Source of the DNA: Clostridium algifaecis
Lineage (GTDB): Bacteria > Bacillota > Clostridia > Clostridiales > Clostridiaceae
Assembly (NCBI RefSeq): GCF_017874415.1
Contig: NZ_JAGGLM010000024.1
Span: forward strand, 1-32,416
Direction of reading: 5' to 3'
DNA: 32,416 nucleotides
This document shows positions 1 to 8,643 of this stretch, one piece after another. Made by a program: the position numbers and the translations under genes. Position 1 is the first letter of the stretch. Each line of letters opens with the position of its first letter. The notes beneath the pieces were generated by a model. That model was not told the origin of the DNA, ran no database searches, and saw nothing but the letters and a program-made list of their open reading frames with translations.

Positions 1-61
1 CCCACTTCTATTTTATATTGGAGGTTTTATTTTTTCTACTCATAGCTATAAGCTTTCCGGA

Positions 62-82
62 ACCACAGGTAAAACCTGTGGT
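62..82. repeat. Perfect 9-bp inverted repeat (hairpin) near window start
   Basis: ACCACAGGT and ACCTGTGGT are separated by AAA. No T-run follows on either strand, so it does not look like an intrinsic terminator. A GC-rich compact hairpin in A/T-rich flanks resembles subterminal hairpins of IS200/IS605-type elements, but no transposase or TnpB sequence is visible in the 61 bases before it. The identity is unresolved. Confidence 0.45.
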
Positions 83-93
83 ATTCTAGATAC

Positions 94-130
94 AAAAAAA
101 TACAGAAGATAAAAAAATAAATCTTCTGTA
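94..130 (-). terminator. Intrinsic terminator of manA
   Basis: TACAGAAGAT (101-110) pairs perfectly with ATCTTCTGTA (121-130). Read on the minus strand the stem is followed directly by a run of seven T (94-100). It lies 15 bases beyond the manA stop codon. Confidence 0.8.
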
Positions 131-144
131 TGAATTGAATTATA

Positions 145-1128
145 TTAAATTTTCTCAACTTCACTAAGTATACTTTTTTCAAGTTTATCAAAGTTAGGCA
201 CATAGCTTCTCAAAAGTTTCATTTTGCCCTTTAATGAATATTTTCCAAGAGACGCTGGTATAAGTACACTATCACCTTTTTTTATTGGTTCAGCTCCACC
301 ATCATAAATTATATCTCCACACCCATCTACACAGGTAAATATATAAAATCTTTCCCTATCGCTGTGCTCTAGTGCTTCTTTAGAAATATCATATAATTCT
401 AAAGAGAATTCTCTTGAAAAACATAGATAAGTTTTCGCATATCCATCTCTTTGTATCTTAAGACCTGTACTCTTTTTCGGCTTTAAATTAAAATTTATTA
501 CATCAAGAGCTTTTTTAACATGAAGTTCTCTTCCTCTATTATAGTCATATACTCTATATGTTACATCGCTATTCTGTTGTATTTCAGCTAAAACCAGTCC
601 TTCACAAATTGCATGAACCATTCCACTTTTTATGAAATAAACATCTCCTTTTTTCACAGGTATTTTATTTAAGAACTTTTCCAGAGTTCCAGTTTTAATC
701 CCTTTTTTAAACTCATCAATAGAACATTCATTTTTAGTACCCACAATCAGACTGGCACCAGGAAGCGCTTCTATTACATACCATACTTCTGTCTTACCCA
801 TTTCATTTTCAACTTTGTTTGCATACTCATCATCTGGATGAACCTGGATTGAAAGCTTTTGAGTAGCATTAATCAATTTTATAAGAAGAGGAAATCTATG
901 CCTGTCTATTTTTGTCCCTACAATTTTATCACCCATTTTTTTTATGAGTTCATCAAACTTCATATCTTTAAATTCTCCATTTGAAACTATACTCATCCCA
1001 TTTGAGCGACATGCTACATCCCAGCTTTCACCAATATTTCCGTCTGGTAAATCATCTCTAAATGATTGTAAACCTCTTCCGCCCCATATTTTTTCATAGT
1101 ACAAACTTTTAAATTTTATTGGATACAA
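145..1128 (-). CDS. manA: Mannose-6-phosphate isomerase, class I
   Basis: Interconverts mannose-6-phosphate and fructose-6-phosphate in the cytosol, linking mannose use and GDP-mannose supply to glycolysis. The 327-residue length is typical of short Firmicute type I enzymes. The cupin zinc-site signature is visible: a Q-x-HPDDEYA segment near residue 95, a KTEVWY segment with the ligand Glu, and a GMVHAI segment with the ligand His near residue 171. The N-terminal KIWGG motif is also characteristic. The start codon is TTG (1126-1128). A GGAGGAG ribosome binding site sits 10 bases upstream and no in-frame ATG fits better. It is a single-gene unit, divergent from galE, with its own terminator. 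Family assignment is secure; the physiological route (mannose use or surface polysaccharide precursor) cannot be told from context. Confidence 0.92.
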   Translation of the reverse strand: MYPIKFKSLYYEKIWGGRGLQSFRDDLPDGNIGESWDVACRSNGMSIVSNGEFKDMKFDELIKKMGDKIVGTKIDRHRFPLLIKLINATQKLSIQVHPDDEYANKVENEMGKTEVWYVIEALPGASLIVGTKNECSIDEFKKGIKTGTLEKFLNKIPVKKGDVYFIKSGMVHAICEGLVLAEIQQNSDVTYRVYDYNRGRELHVKKALDVINFNLKPKKSTGLKIQRDGYAKTYLCFSREFSLELYDISKEALEHSDRERFYIFTCVDGCGDIIYDGGAEPIKKGDSVLIPASLGKYSLKGKMKLLRSYVPNFDKLEKSILSEVEKI

Positions 1129-1289
1129 GTAAAAACATCTCCTCCATAAATTTTAAATTATCAGTAGTTTCAATTATTATTATAACATTATAAAAAAAAT
1201 TGCTCTATTATCTTAGCCTGCATTACCTATAAGTCAATTAGATAACATTAAAAAATCATCATATATTTTAAAAGTTTTAAAATATTTTA

Positions 1290-1318
1290 AGACATTATTA
1301 ATAAATTTAATGTATACT
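1290..1318 (+). promoter_or_regulatory. Putative galE promoter
   Basis: TATACT at 1313-1318 makes a good -10 box. The -35 region is weak (AAGACA-like around 1289-1294). A strong AGGAGG ribosome binding site (1353-1358) lies 7 bases before the galE ATG. Confidence 0.4.
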
Positions 1319-1365
1319 TTAAGTGTAATAAATATTAGACAATTATTTCTTTAGGAGGCATTTTA

Positions 1366-2355
1366 ATGAATGTATTAGTTTGCGGAGGTGCCGGCTATAT
1401 AGGTAGTCATATGGTAGCTCATTTAATTGAGAATAATCATCAGGTCGTTGTACTTGATAATCTTAAAACAGGTCATAAATCTTCTTTATTAGGTGGAAAA
1501 TTATATATTGGTGATCTTAGAGATTCAAAAATACTAGATAAGGTTTTTACTGAAAATAAAATTGATGCAGTAATAGATTTCGCAGCATATTCACTTGTAG
1601 GCGAAAGTGTTGAAAATCCTTTAAAATATTTTGATAACAATATATATTCAACAATAAAACTGCTGGAAGCTATGAATAAACACAATGTTAAATACATAGT
1701 ATTTTCATCTACTGCCGCAACTTATGGGGAACCAGAAAGCACGCCTATACAGGAAAGTGATAGAACCTTCCCTACAAACCCTTATGGCGAATCAAAACTT
1801 GCCATTGAAAAAATACTTAAATGGTGTGATAAAGCTTATGGGATCAAATATACTGCACTTAGATATTTCAATGCATGTGGTGCCCATATAAACGGAAATA
1901 TAGGTGAAGATCATAATCCAGAAACACATCTTATTCCAATAATACTTCAGGTAGTAGCAGGTAAAAGAGAAAAAATAATGATTTTCGGTAATGATTATAA
2001 TACACCGGATGGCTCATGTGTTAGAGATTATGTACATGTTTCAGATCTTGCTTCAGCTCATTTATTAGCTTTAAAAAGGCTTCAAAATGGAGGAGAAAGC
2101 AGAATATACAATTTAGGCAACGGCAAAGGATTCTCTGTGAAAGAAGTTATTGATGTTACAAGAAAAGTTACTGGAATAAACATTAAAGCTGAAATCGCTG
2201 GAAGACGTGCTGGTGATCCTGCCATATTGATAGCTTCCTCTGAAAAAGCCATTAAAGAACTTGGATGGCAGCCTAAATTCAATTCCTTAGAAACTATAAT
2301 TGAAACTGCCTGGAAATGGCATAAAAATCATCCTAATGGATATGAAGAAAAATAA
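1366..2355 (+). CDS. galE: UDP-glucose 4-epimerase
   Basis: Interconverts UDP-glucose and UDP-galactose in the cytosol, serving the Leloir pathway and supplying UDP-galactose for surface glycans. It is an extended short-chain dehydrogenase. The NAD-binding GGAGYIG motif is at residues 7-13, the catalytic Ser/Thr lies in the SST segment around 114-116, and the YxxxK pair is Y140 and K144. The length of 329 matches the family. The ATG is preceded by AGGAGG. It is monocistronic and convergent with the histidine kinase gene, with a hairpin between them. Nearby glycosyltransferase genes make a role in cell-envelope sugar supply plausible, but this is inference. Confidence 0.95.
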   Translation: MNVLVCGGAGYIGSHMVAHLIENNHQVVVLDNLKTGHKSSLLGGKLYIGDLRDSKILDKVFTENKIDAVIDFAAYSLVGESVENPLKYFDNNIYSTIKLLEAMNKHNVKYIVFSSTAATYGEPESTPIQESDRTFPTNPYGESKLAIEKILKWCDKAYGIKYTALRYFNACGAHINGNIGEDHNPETHLIPIILQVVAGKREKIMIFGNDYNTPDGSCVRDYVHVSDLASAHLLALKRLQNGGESRIYNLGNGKGFSVKEVIDVTRKVTGINIKAEIAGRRAGDPAILIASSEKAIKELGWQPKFNSLETIIETAWKWHKNHPNGYEEK

Positions 2356-2358
2356 TAT

Positions 2359-2400
2359 GATAGGGGTAGATTTGATTTTTATACAAATCTATCCCTTATC
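2359..2400. terminator. Hairpin between convergent galE and histidine kinase genes
   Basis: The region around GGGGTAGATTTG (2363-2374) pairs with CAAATCTATCCC (2384-2395), allowing G-T pairs, and extends by GATA/TATC at the base. The T-run after it on the plus strand is poor, so termination efficiency is uncertain. Its position between two convergent stop codons supports a terminator role for one or both genes. Confidence 0.55.
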
Positions 2401-2454
2401 TATATCATTTTCTCCTGCTTCTTCATTTAACTAAACAGGCCTAAACTCAATTAT

Positions 2455-3669
2455 TTAATTCAGCGGAAATATTACCTTAAACACAGAACCTTTCCCTAAA
2501 ATACTAGAAACACTTATATTTCCCTTATGTTCTTCAACTATAGTTTTTGCAATAGAAAGTCCAAGTCCAAAATGACCATCTTTCTTTGCTCTGGATTTAT
2601 CTACTTTATAAAATCTTTCAAATATCTTATCCAGGTATTCTTCTTCTATACCTTCACCTGTATCAGAAACTGATATTTGAATTTTATTTTTAATAATAGC
2701 CATTTTAACTTCAATAATGCCTCCTTCTGGAGTATGCTTAATAGCATTATCAATTAAAATAACTATCAACTGATTTATTCGTCCTTCATTTCCTAAAAAG
2801 TTTACATCCGGTAAAACATCTGATTTAAGTTCTATTCCATGCTGCACAGCAATTGCTTCAAAAGGTATTATGGATTTCATGATAGAACTGCTCAAATCAA
2901 ACTTAGAAGATAATAAAGAAGTTTTATGGGCATCTGACCTGGCAATAAAAAGCAGATCTTCTATAAGTTTAGTCATTCTCTTTGTCTCAAGTTTTATATT
3001 TCCCAACCATTTGCCCTGACTTTCTATAGTCTCTTCACCATTGTCCAATACCAGATCTAAGTTAGTTGTTATAACTGAAAGCGGTGTACGAAGTTCATGA
3101 GATGCATCTGCAACAAAAGCTTTTTGTTTTTCCCATGCTTTTATAATAGGTTTAAGTGATAAATTTGCAAGAAATAAACTTATTATAAATACAAGTATAA
3201 GACTTACCAAACAAATAATAGCAGATATACCAATAAGACTGTTCAGTACTCTATTATCGAAAGATTTATCCTGAAGAACTATAATAGATCCATAACTTTT
3301 AGGCTCTTTAATGTACCTAAAAGTAAAATTATCATAGCTTATGTTGCCTCTTTTTTTATTACTCTTTAGAACATTCTGAACTGCTGTCTCAGCCTGATTT
3401 TTAGATAATCTGGAGTTAGTTGAAATTTCATATATTTTATTGCTTTGATCTATTTTTACAATAAAGTTATCTGAAGGATTTGGATTTTTTCCAGGTGGCT
3501 CAGAAGGTGGAATATTTTCAATCTCCGCAGTTTTCATCATTCTCATATAAGCGGAATGATCGAGACTTCCCCTCATTAATATGTATATTCCAGAAAATAT
3601 GGTTACAAGCACCAAACTCGTTAGTATTAAGTTTGTTAATACAAGTTCTATTTTTAATTTACGAAACAT
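2455..3669 (-). CDS. Two-component sensor histidine kinase
   Basis: Membrane sensor kinase of 404 residues. A transmembrane helix at about 10-32 is followed by an extracellular domain of roughly 110 residues, then a second helix at about 142-170. The HisKA H-box is ASHELRTPL with phospho-acceptor His191, and the C-terminal HATPase domain shows an N-box (DNAIKHTPEGG), a G1 box (DTGEGI) and a G2 box (GLGLSIAK). A recognisable HAMP domain is not obvious between helix 2 and the H-box. It starts 3 bases after the response regulator stop, with its ribosome binding site (AGAGG) inside the end of that gene, so the two are co-transcribed. The stimulus is unknown. The pair is divergent from the glycosyltransferase operon, which is a reasonable candidate target. 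Confidence 0.9.
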   Translation of the reverse strand: MFRKLKIELVLTNLILTSLVLVTIFSGIYILMRGSLDHSAYMRMMKTAEIENIPPSEPPGKNPNPSDNFIVKIDQSNKIYEISTNSRLSKNQAETAVQNVLKSNKKRGNISYDNFTFRYIKEPKSYGSIIVLQDKSFDNRVLNSLIGISAIICLVSLILVFIISLFLANLSLKPIIKAWEKQKAFVADASHELRTPLSVITTNLDLVLDNGEETIESQGKWLGNIKLETKRMTKLIEDLLFIARSDAHKTSLLSSKFDLSSSIMKSIIPFEAIAVQHGIELKSDVLPDVNFLGNEGRINQLIVILIDNAIKHTPEGGIIEVKMAIIKNKIQISVSDTGEGIEEEYLDKIFERFYKVDKSRAKKDGHFGLGLSIAKTIVEEHKGNISVSSILGKGSVFKVIFPLN

Positions 3670-3672
3670 ATT

Positions 3673-4350
3673 TTAAACCTCTTTCAGACAATAGCCTATA
3701 CCTCTTATGGTTTCAATAACTACATTGCTGCTTATTTTTCTAAGTTTTCTTCTAAGATATGAAAAATAAACTTCTATATTATTATTCATCTCTACATCAG
3801 AATCAAGCCCCCATACTCTATCCAATATTTGATCCTTAGTTATTACCTGATTCTTATTACGTGCCAATAATTCCAAAAGCTGAGACTCTTTTGATGTTAA
3901 TTTAACAATATTTCCTTTACATTCAATTTCTCCTCTAAGTGGATCAAATATCAATGAATGCAATTTTATATTTTCTCCCTGAATAAAATTAGTATGTCTC
4001 CTGCCAAGAGCCCTTATTCTAGCAAGCAATTCCTTAGTATCAAACGGCTTAACCAAATAGTCATCTGCCCCATTATCAAGACCCTCCACTCTATTTTCGA
4101 TTGAATCCATAGCTGTCAACATGATTACAGGTGTCTCAATTTTCATTTTTCTAATATCCTTTAAAATATCAATTCCATTTTTTCCAGGCAGCATTCTGTC
4201 TAAAATTATGACATCATATATCTTACTCTGTGCCATTTCATTTCCTTCAACTCCATCATAAGCTGTATCAACTATATAATTATTCTTCTTAAGAATATAT
4301 ACAAGTGCATCACAAAGCATAACTTCATCTTCAACTAAAAGTAATCTCAC
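3673..4350 (-). CDS. OmpR/PhoB-family response regulator
   Basis: DNA-binding partner of the adjacent histidine kinase, 225 residues. The receiver domain (about 1-120) has the acidic pair VEDE near the N-terminus, phospho-acceptor Asp51 in the ILDRMLPG motif and the conserved KPF lysine. The C-terminal winged helix (about 130-225) ends in the usual TIRGIGYCL segment. The start codon is GTG (4348-4350), preceded by a near-perfect AAAGGAGG site. It is first in a two-gene operon with the kinase. Direct repeats upstream of the divergent glycosyltransferase operon are candidate binding sites. Confidence 0.93.
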   Translation of the reverse strand: MRLLLVEDEVMLCDALVYILKKNNYIVDTAYDGVEGNEMAQSKIYDVIILDRMLPGKNGIDILKDIRKMKIETPVIMLTAMDSIENRVEGLDNGADDYLVKPFDTKELLARIRALGRRHTNFIQGENIKLHSLIFDPLRGEIECKGNIVKLTSKESQLLELLARNKNQVITKDQILDRVWGLDSDVEMNNNIEVYFSYLRRKLRKISSNVVIETIRGIGYCLKEV

Positions 4351-4445
4351 AATTTTACCTCCTTTTGTAATTTTTTATCTTCTTTTTATTAAATTATATA
4401 CTAAAATTTGATTTGTTTAAATTTAATTTACATTTATTATTTATA

Positions 4446-4467
4446 TTTTTAAGTTTCTTTTAAGGTT
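4446..4467 (+). promoter_or_regulatory. Candidate response-regulator binding direct repeat
   Basis: TTTTTAAGTTT (4446-4456) is followed immediately by CTTTTAAGGTT (4457-4467), two 11-base units agreeing at 9 of 11 positions. Tandem units with a period of about 11 bp are the usual form of OmpR/PhoB-family sites. It lies about 50 bases before the GT2 start and upstream of a weak -10-like TAATAA (4480-4485). The region is very A/T-rich, so chance similarity is possible. Confidence 0.35.
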
Positions 4468-4515
4468 AATACAGCAAAATAATAATTAGAGAAAATACAA
4501 ATTGAGGTGAAGGAA

Positions 4516-5484
4516 ATGTATAATAATATAACTTATTCCATAGTTGTTCCTCTGTATAACGAAGAACTTGTAATTGATGAAAGTTATTCCAGACTAAAAA
4601 ATGTCATGGATACTACATGTGAAAATTATGAAATTATATTTATAAATGATGGAAGTTATGACAGTACACGAGAAAAAGCAGAATCCATATGTGAAAAAGA
4701 TAAAAATATAAAATTAATAAATTTTTCAAGAAATTTTGGCCACCAGTGTGCTATAACCGCAGGAATGGAAAATACCAAAGGAGCTGCTGTTATAGTTATA
4801 GATGCAGATCTTCAGGATCCTCCAGAGGTCATGCTCGATATGATTAAGAAATGGAAAGAAGGCTATGATGTAGTCTATGGGCAACGATCAAAACGTGAAG
4901 GTGAATCATTCTTCAAAAAATTCACAGCTAAATCATTTTACAGATTATTAAAAAGTATGACTAATGTTGATATTCCTGTAGATACAGGAGATTTTAGACT
5001 TATAGACAGAAAAGTATGCAATACTTTAAATTCATTACCTGAAAGGAACAGATATGTTAGGGGATTAGTCAGCTGGGTAGGCTACAAACAAACGTCTGTA
5101 GAGTTTGAACGTAAGGAAAGATTCGCAGGAGAAAGCAAATATCCACTCAAGAAAATGATGAAACTAGCTTTAGATGGTATAACTTCTTTTTCATATAAAC
5201 CTCTTATAATGTCAGGATATATAGGTGGATTATCTTTATTCATAGGAATATTTTCCATGATTGCAGATATTGTAAAACATTTAATGACTAAAACAAGTAT
5301 TATAAATTTCGGATTTATCATAGCATTAGATTTAAGTATGTTTGGAATAACACTTACCTGTATGAGTATAATTGGTCAATATATAGGTAGAATTTTTGAT
5401 GAAAGCAGAGAAAGACCTAATTATATTATAGAAAGCATTATAACTAATGAAAACTTATCTAAAAAACATGAATGTGTTAAATAA
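4516..5484 (+). CDS. Family 2 glycosyltransferase, polyprenyl-phosphate-sugar synthase type
   Basis: Predicted to transfer a sugar from a nucleotide donor to undecaprenyl phosphate on the inner face of the membrane (relatives: GtrB, CsbB, YkcC, Dpm1). The chosen ATG gives 322 residues. An upstream in-frame GTG at 4507 overlaps the ribosome binding site GAGGTGA (4504-4510) and is therefore unlikely to be the start. The GT-A domain opens with SIVVPLYNEE, the metal-binding motif is DAD at 86-88 followed by LQDPPE, and two C-terminal membrane helices lie at about 230-290. The downstream GtrA-like gene overlaps its 3' end by 38 bases and the GT39 gene follows, giving the order synthase, flippase, transferase. 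The sugar is not evident from sequence. Confidence 0.9.
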   Translation: MYNNITYSIVVPLYNEELVIDESYSRLKNVMDTTCENYEIIFINDGSYDSTREKAESICEKDKNIKLINFSRNFGHQCAITAGMENTKGAAVIVIDADLQDPPEVMLDMIKKWKEGYDVVYGQRSKREGESFFKKFTAKSFYRLLKSMTNVDIPVDTGDFRLIDRKVCNTLNSLPERNRYVRGLVSWVGYKQTSVEFERKERFAGESKYPLKKMMKLALDGITSFSYKPLIMSGYIGGLSLFIGIFSMIADIVKHLMTKTSIINFGFIIALDLSMFGITLTCMSIIGQYIGRIFDESRERPNYIIESIITNENLSKKHECVK

Positions 5485-5887
5485 AACATTAGATTCTATA
5501 TTCAATGGCAAACTCAAATTACTCAGCCGTTTCTCTGCTACGGGTGTGTTAAATACAATAATAGATTTTGCCATATTTACTATATGTGAAAGCTTGCTGG
5601 GAATACATTATACTATAAGTCAGGTAATTGGTTACAGTTTTGGAGTTGCAAACAGTTTTGTATTCAATAAAAAATGGACATTTGACCATAATAATTCTAA
5701 TAAAAAAATGATCCATGAATTATTTCAGTTTATAGTAGTTAATATAATTTCGCTCATAGTTACATTAATATTTATAAAAGCTCTAGTTAATGATTTTAAT
5801 ATCAATGTATATGTATCAAAAATAATTGTAACTTTAATAGCCCAGGTAATAAACTTTTTATTATATAAAATTTGGGTATTCAACTAA
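5447..5887 (+). CDS. GtrA-family membrane protein, probable lipid-linked sugar flippase
   Basis: Small polytopic protein (146 residues) of the GtrA family. It has about four membrane helices and the typical FxxxGxxNTxxD segment near the N-terminus (RFSATGVLNTIIDF). A central segment, SFVFNKKWTF, is also characteristic. GtrA proteins are thought to move undecaprenyl-phosphate-linked sugars across the membrane. The gene overlaps the preceding glycosyltransferase by 38 bases in another frame, so translational coupling is likely. The ribosome binding site is poor. A later ATG at 5468 is possible but also lacks a good site. Confidence 0.85.
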   Translation: MKTYLKNMNVLNKTLDSIFNGKLKLLSRFSATGVLNTIIDFAIFTICESLLGIHYTISQVIGYSFGVANSFVFNKKWTFDHNNSNKKMIHELFQFIVVNIISLIVTLIFIKALVNDFNINVYVSKIIVTLIAQVINFLLYKIWVFN

Positions 5888-5900
5888 GGAGGATAATTTT

Positions 5901-8075
5901 ATGAAAAGAATAAAATTTACAAAAGGAAACATTGCACTATGCGGAATTTTACTTTTATCTGCAATATTGAATTTTGCAAATTTAAGTATAGAAGGATACG
6001 GGAATAGTTATTATGCCGCTGGAGTAAAAAGCATGATGATAAATTTTAAAAATTTCTTTTTTGTATCCTTTGATCCGTCTGGATTCGTATCTATTGATAA
6101 ACCGCCTTTAGGCTTCTGGATACAAACTATATCTGCTAAAATATTTGGCTTCAGCGGTTGGAGTATATTATTTCCAGAAGCTCTTGCAGGAGTAATTTCA
6201 GTAGCCCTAGTATATTATATAGTAAAAAGATCCTTCGGAACTGCAGCTGGACTTATTTCAGCTTTATTTCTTACTATAACGCCGGTTTTTATAGCAACAA
6301 GTAGAAATAATACAATAGATAATTTACTCGTTGTAACATTACTCATAGCCTGCTTATTTCTGTCCAAAGCAGCAGAAAAAGGGAATTTTAAATATCTTAT
6401 AATAAGTTTGGTTTTAGTAGGAATTGGATTTAATATAAAAATGCTTGAAGCTTATATGGTAGCACCTGCTCTTTATATAACCTATCTCATTTCTTCAGCT
6501 GCACCTGTTAAAAAGAGACTAAAGCATCTAGTTATCGGTAGTATAATACTAATTGCAGTGTCATTTTCATGGGCAATAGTTGTAGATCTGGTTCCATCAC
6601 AGTATAGACCTTTTGTTGGAAGTAGTACCAATAATACTGTTATTGAGCTTATATCCGGACATAACGGTATTGCAAGATTAAGTGGAAGTAGTGGCGGCAT
6701 GGGAGGTGGAGGTGGTGCTCCCGGTGAAATGTCACAAAACCAGAAAAGTTTCAAAAATAATATGCAGCAATCAACCTCTAATATGAAAAATACTAACGAA
6801 AATGCTGCTCAAAGTGGAAATCCGGGAGGTACACCACCAAGTGGTAGTCCAGGAAATAATAATTCTGGTGCACCTAATAGCAATACTTCTAAAGGCAATA
6901 CCGGTAGATCTAACGGCGGAGGCCCTGGCGGTGGCGGTCCTGGTGGTAGTGGTTTATCAGGAAGTTTTGGTGGTCAAACCACAGCAGGCATTACTAGATT
7001 GTTCTCAAAAAATATTTTATCAGATCAGATAGTGTGGTTTTTACCTCTAGCATTATTAGGATTTATTGCAGCAGCTATAAAAGAAAAATTAAAGGCACCT
7101 TTTGATAATAAGAAAAAACTTGATTTGGTTATGTGGATTGTCTGGCTATTACCTGAATTTTTATACTTTAGTTATACCAAAGGTTTATTTCATCCATATT
7201 ACCTTACTATGTTAGCTCCTCCTATTGCAGCTTTATCAGGAATAGGCATTACTTCAATGTGGAAACTTTATAAAGGAAATGGTATAAAAGCTTATTTATT
7301 ACCAGTAGCACTTATTGCAACAGGTTTAGTTCATTTGCTTATGTTGTCTTACTTCACTAACCTGTCATCTTCAATTAGATATACAATTATAGCAGCTTTA
7401 GTAATTTGCTTTGCCTCATCTATTATTTTAATAATATACAAAATAATAAAAGGCAGAAATCTTAATGCAAACAAACATTTAAATTTTGCAAAAGCATTTA
7501 CAGCCCTTGCTATTATAGGAATTTTAGCAACACCTGCAATAGGTTCATCCGCAGCTATAACACATTCAATAAGTGGTACAATTCCTTGTGGTGGATTAGA
7601 ACTTCTATCAAATAGTGGATCCCAAATGATGGGCGGCGGACACGGAGAAATGAACAGCAGTAATACTAAATTGATAAGCTTCCTTGAAAGCCATACTTCA
7701 ACTGAAAAATATATGCTTGTAGTTTCAAGTTCCAACTCTGCTGAAGATATTATACTTAAAAGCGGTAAAGGCGTAATGACTCTTGGTGGATTCTCAGGTT
7801 CTGACAATATAATTACTTTATCTAAATTCAAAGAATTAGTCAAAAATGGTGAGGTTAGATATGTACTTACAGGCGGAATGCAGGGAGGTTCAAATGACAT
7901 TATGAACTGGGTCAAGAAAAATGGTAAAGCTGTTTCAGAGAGTCAGTGGAAAAATACTACTACTTCAAACAATCAATTAAATAAATCAAATAAAAGTTCA
8001 ACAAAAAGTGGATTTTCAGGATTCGATCATAATAATTCTGAAGCACTATATGACTTAAAAGGCAGCGTAAAATAA
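5901..8075 (+). CDS. GT39/ArnT-like membrane glycosyltransferase (YkcB-type) with Gly-rich insert
   Basis: Large GT-C-type integral membrane glycosyltransferase of 724 residues, resembling Bacillus YkcB. It probably transfers a sugar from a polyprenyl-phosphate carrier to an acceptor outside the membrane. The N-terminal loop has the family segments NSYYAAGVKSM (about 35-45) and FDPSGF...DKPPLGFW (about 57-73), containing the conserved acidic residues. About 11-12 helices follow. Residues about 261-358 form a low-complexity insert rich in Gly, Asn, Ser and Pro between membrane segments, and a second Gly/Met-rich patch precedes the C-terminal soluble domain. AAGGAGG lies 7 bases before the ATG. 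It is the last gene of the operon, before a strong bidirectional terminator. Acceptor and sugar are unknown. Confidence 0.88.
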   Translation: MKRIKFTKGNIALCGILLLSAILNFANLSIEGYGNSYYAAGVKSMMINFKNFFFVSFDPSGFVSIDKPPLGFWIQTISAKIFGFSGWSILFPEALAGVISVALVYYIVKRSFGTAAGLISALFLTITPVFIATSRNNTIDNLLVVTLLIACLFLSKAAEKGNFKYLIISLVLVGIGFNIKMLEAYMVAPALYITYLISSAAPVKKRLKHLVIGSIILIAVSFSWAIVVDLVPSQYRPFVGSSTNNTVIELISGHNGIARLSGSSGGMGGGGGAPGEMSQNQKSFKNNMQQSTSNMKNTNENAAQSGNPGGTPPSGSPGNNNSGAPNSNTSKGNTGRSNGGGPGGGGPGGSGLSGSFGGQTTAGITRLFSKNILSDQIVWFLPLALLGFIAAAIKEKLKAPFDNKKKLDLVMWIVWLLPEFLYFSYTKGLFHPYYLTMLAPPIAALSGIGITSMWKLYKGNGIKAYLLPVALIATGLVHLLMLSYFTNLSSSIRYTIIAALVICFASSIILIIYKIIKGRNLNANKHLNFAKAFTALAIIGILATPAIGSSAAITHSISGTIPCGGLELLSNSGSQMMGGGHGEMNSSNTKLISFLESHTSTEKYMLVVSSSNSAEDIILKSGKGVMTLGGFSGSDNIITLSKFKELVKNGEVRYVLTGGMQGGSNDIMNWVKKNGKAVSESQWKNTTTSNNQLNKSNKSSTKSGFSGFDHNNSEALYDLKGSVK

Positions 8076-8101
8076 TTTAAACTATATATTAATTTAAAAC
8101 T

Positions 8102-8149
8102 AAAAAACTCTTGTATAAAATCCATATGAATTTTGTACAAGAGTTTTTT
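8102..8149. terminator. Strong bidirectional terminator
   Basis: Twenty-base arms (8102-8121 and 8130-8149) pair with one G-T wobble around an 8-base loop. The outer ends are A6 and T6, so it works on both strands. It separates the plus-strand glycosyltransferase operon from the minus-strand kduI-kdgT-yhcH operon. Confidence 0.9.
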
Positions 8150-8152
8150 ATT

Positions 8153-8608
8153 CTACATTTTTACTTTTATTACAACTTTCTTTATCTTTGTTGGCTTGTT
8201 AAAAATGCATCCAGGTTTATGTGCATCTTTTGGAAAAAATATTCCGAAATATTTATCATTTAAATTTAATTTTGTCCGCTGAGAAGTTGCATTATAAAAA
8301 ACTATATCTTTATCTTTTAAATATTCTTCATCTATAACTAATTGATTTACCGGAGTCCATCCAATAGTTTCCTCACCTTTTTCAATATACTGAATATCTA
8401 TATATTTTTCATGTGACTCCCACTTATTCTCATGCTCACTCTTAGTTGTATATGATTGTACAAAAGCAAAAACTTCATCCGAATCTATTTCATATCTTCC
8501 ATCGTCAAGTTTCTCTATGTCATTATCCATTAAAAATTTAAAAGCTTTTTTAAATTTATCATTTAAGCTAAAATAAATATGTGCATTCTCTAACTTATCT
8601 AAAATCAT
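8153..8608 (-). CDS. YhcH/YjgK/YiaL (DUF386) family protein
   Basis: Small cupin-like protein of 151 residues. The family signature is visible in KYIDIQYIEKGEETIGW (middle), FFPKDAHKPG with its metal-binding-type His, and the C-terminal KVVIKVKM. Members are commonly encoded with sialic acid, uronate and other acid-sugar genes. They have been proposed to act as sugar anomerases or isomerases, with biochemical roles assigned only for some. Here it is the last gene of kduI-kdgT-yhcH, 35 bases after kdgT, with a GGGGGAG ribosome binding site. A role on keto-deoxy-uronate or KDG forms is an inference from context. Confidence 0.85.
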   Translation of the reverse strand: MILDKLENAHIYFSLNDKFKKAFKFLMDNDIEKLDDGRYEIDSDEVFAFVQSYTTKSEHENKWESHEKYIDIQYIEKGEETIGWTPVNQLVIDEEYLKDKDIVFYNATSQRTKLNLNDKYFGIFFPKDAHKPGCIFNKPTKIKKVVIKVKM

Positions 8609-8643
8609 ATTATTTCTCCCCCATATTTTAAAAATATTAACTA

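Noticed and set aside
6482-7032. Possible slippage or frameshift in the Gly-rich part of the GT39 gene
   Set aside because: The main frame stays open through the low-complexity segment and resumes typical membrane helices; the overlapping frames are explained by base composition.
7349-7915. Long minus-strand open frame inside the GT39 gene
   Set aside because: No family resemblance and no start context; it mirrors the coding frame of the membrane glycosyltransferase.
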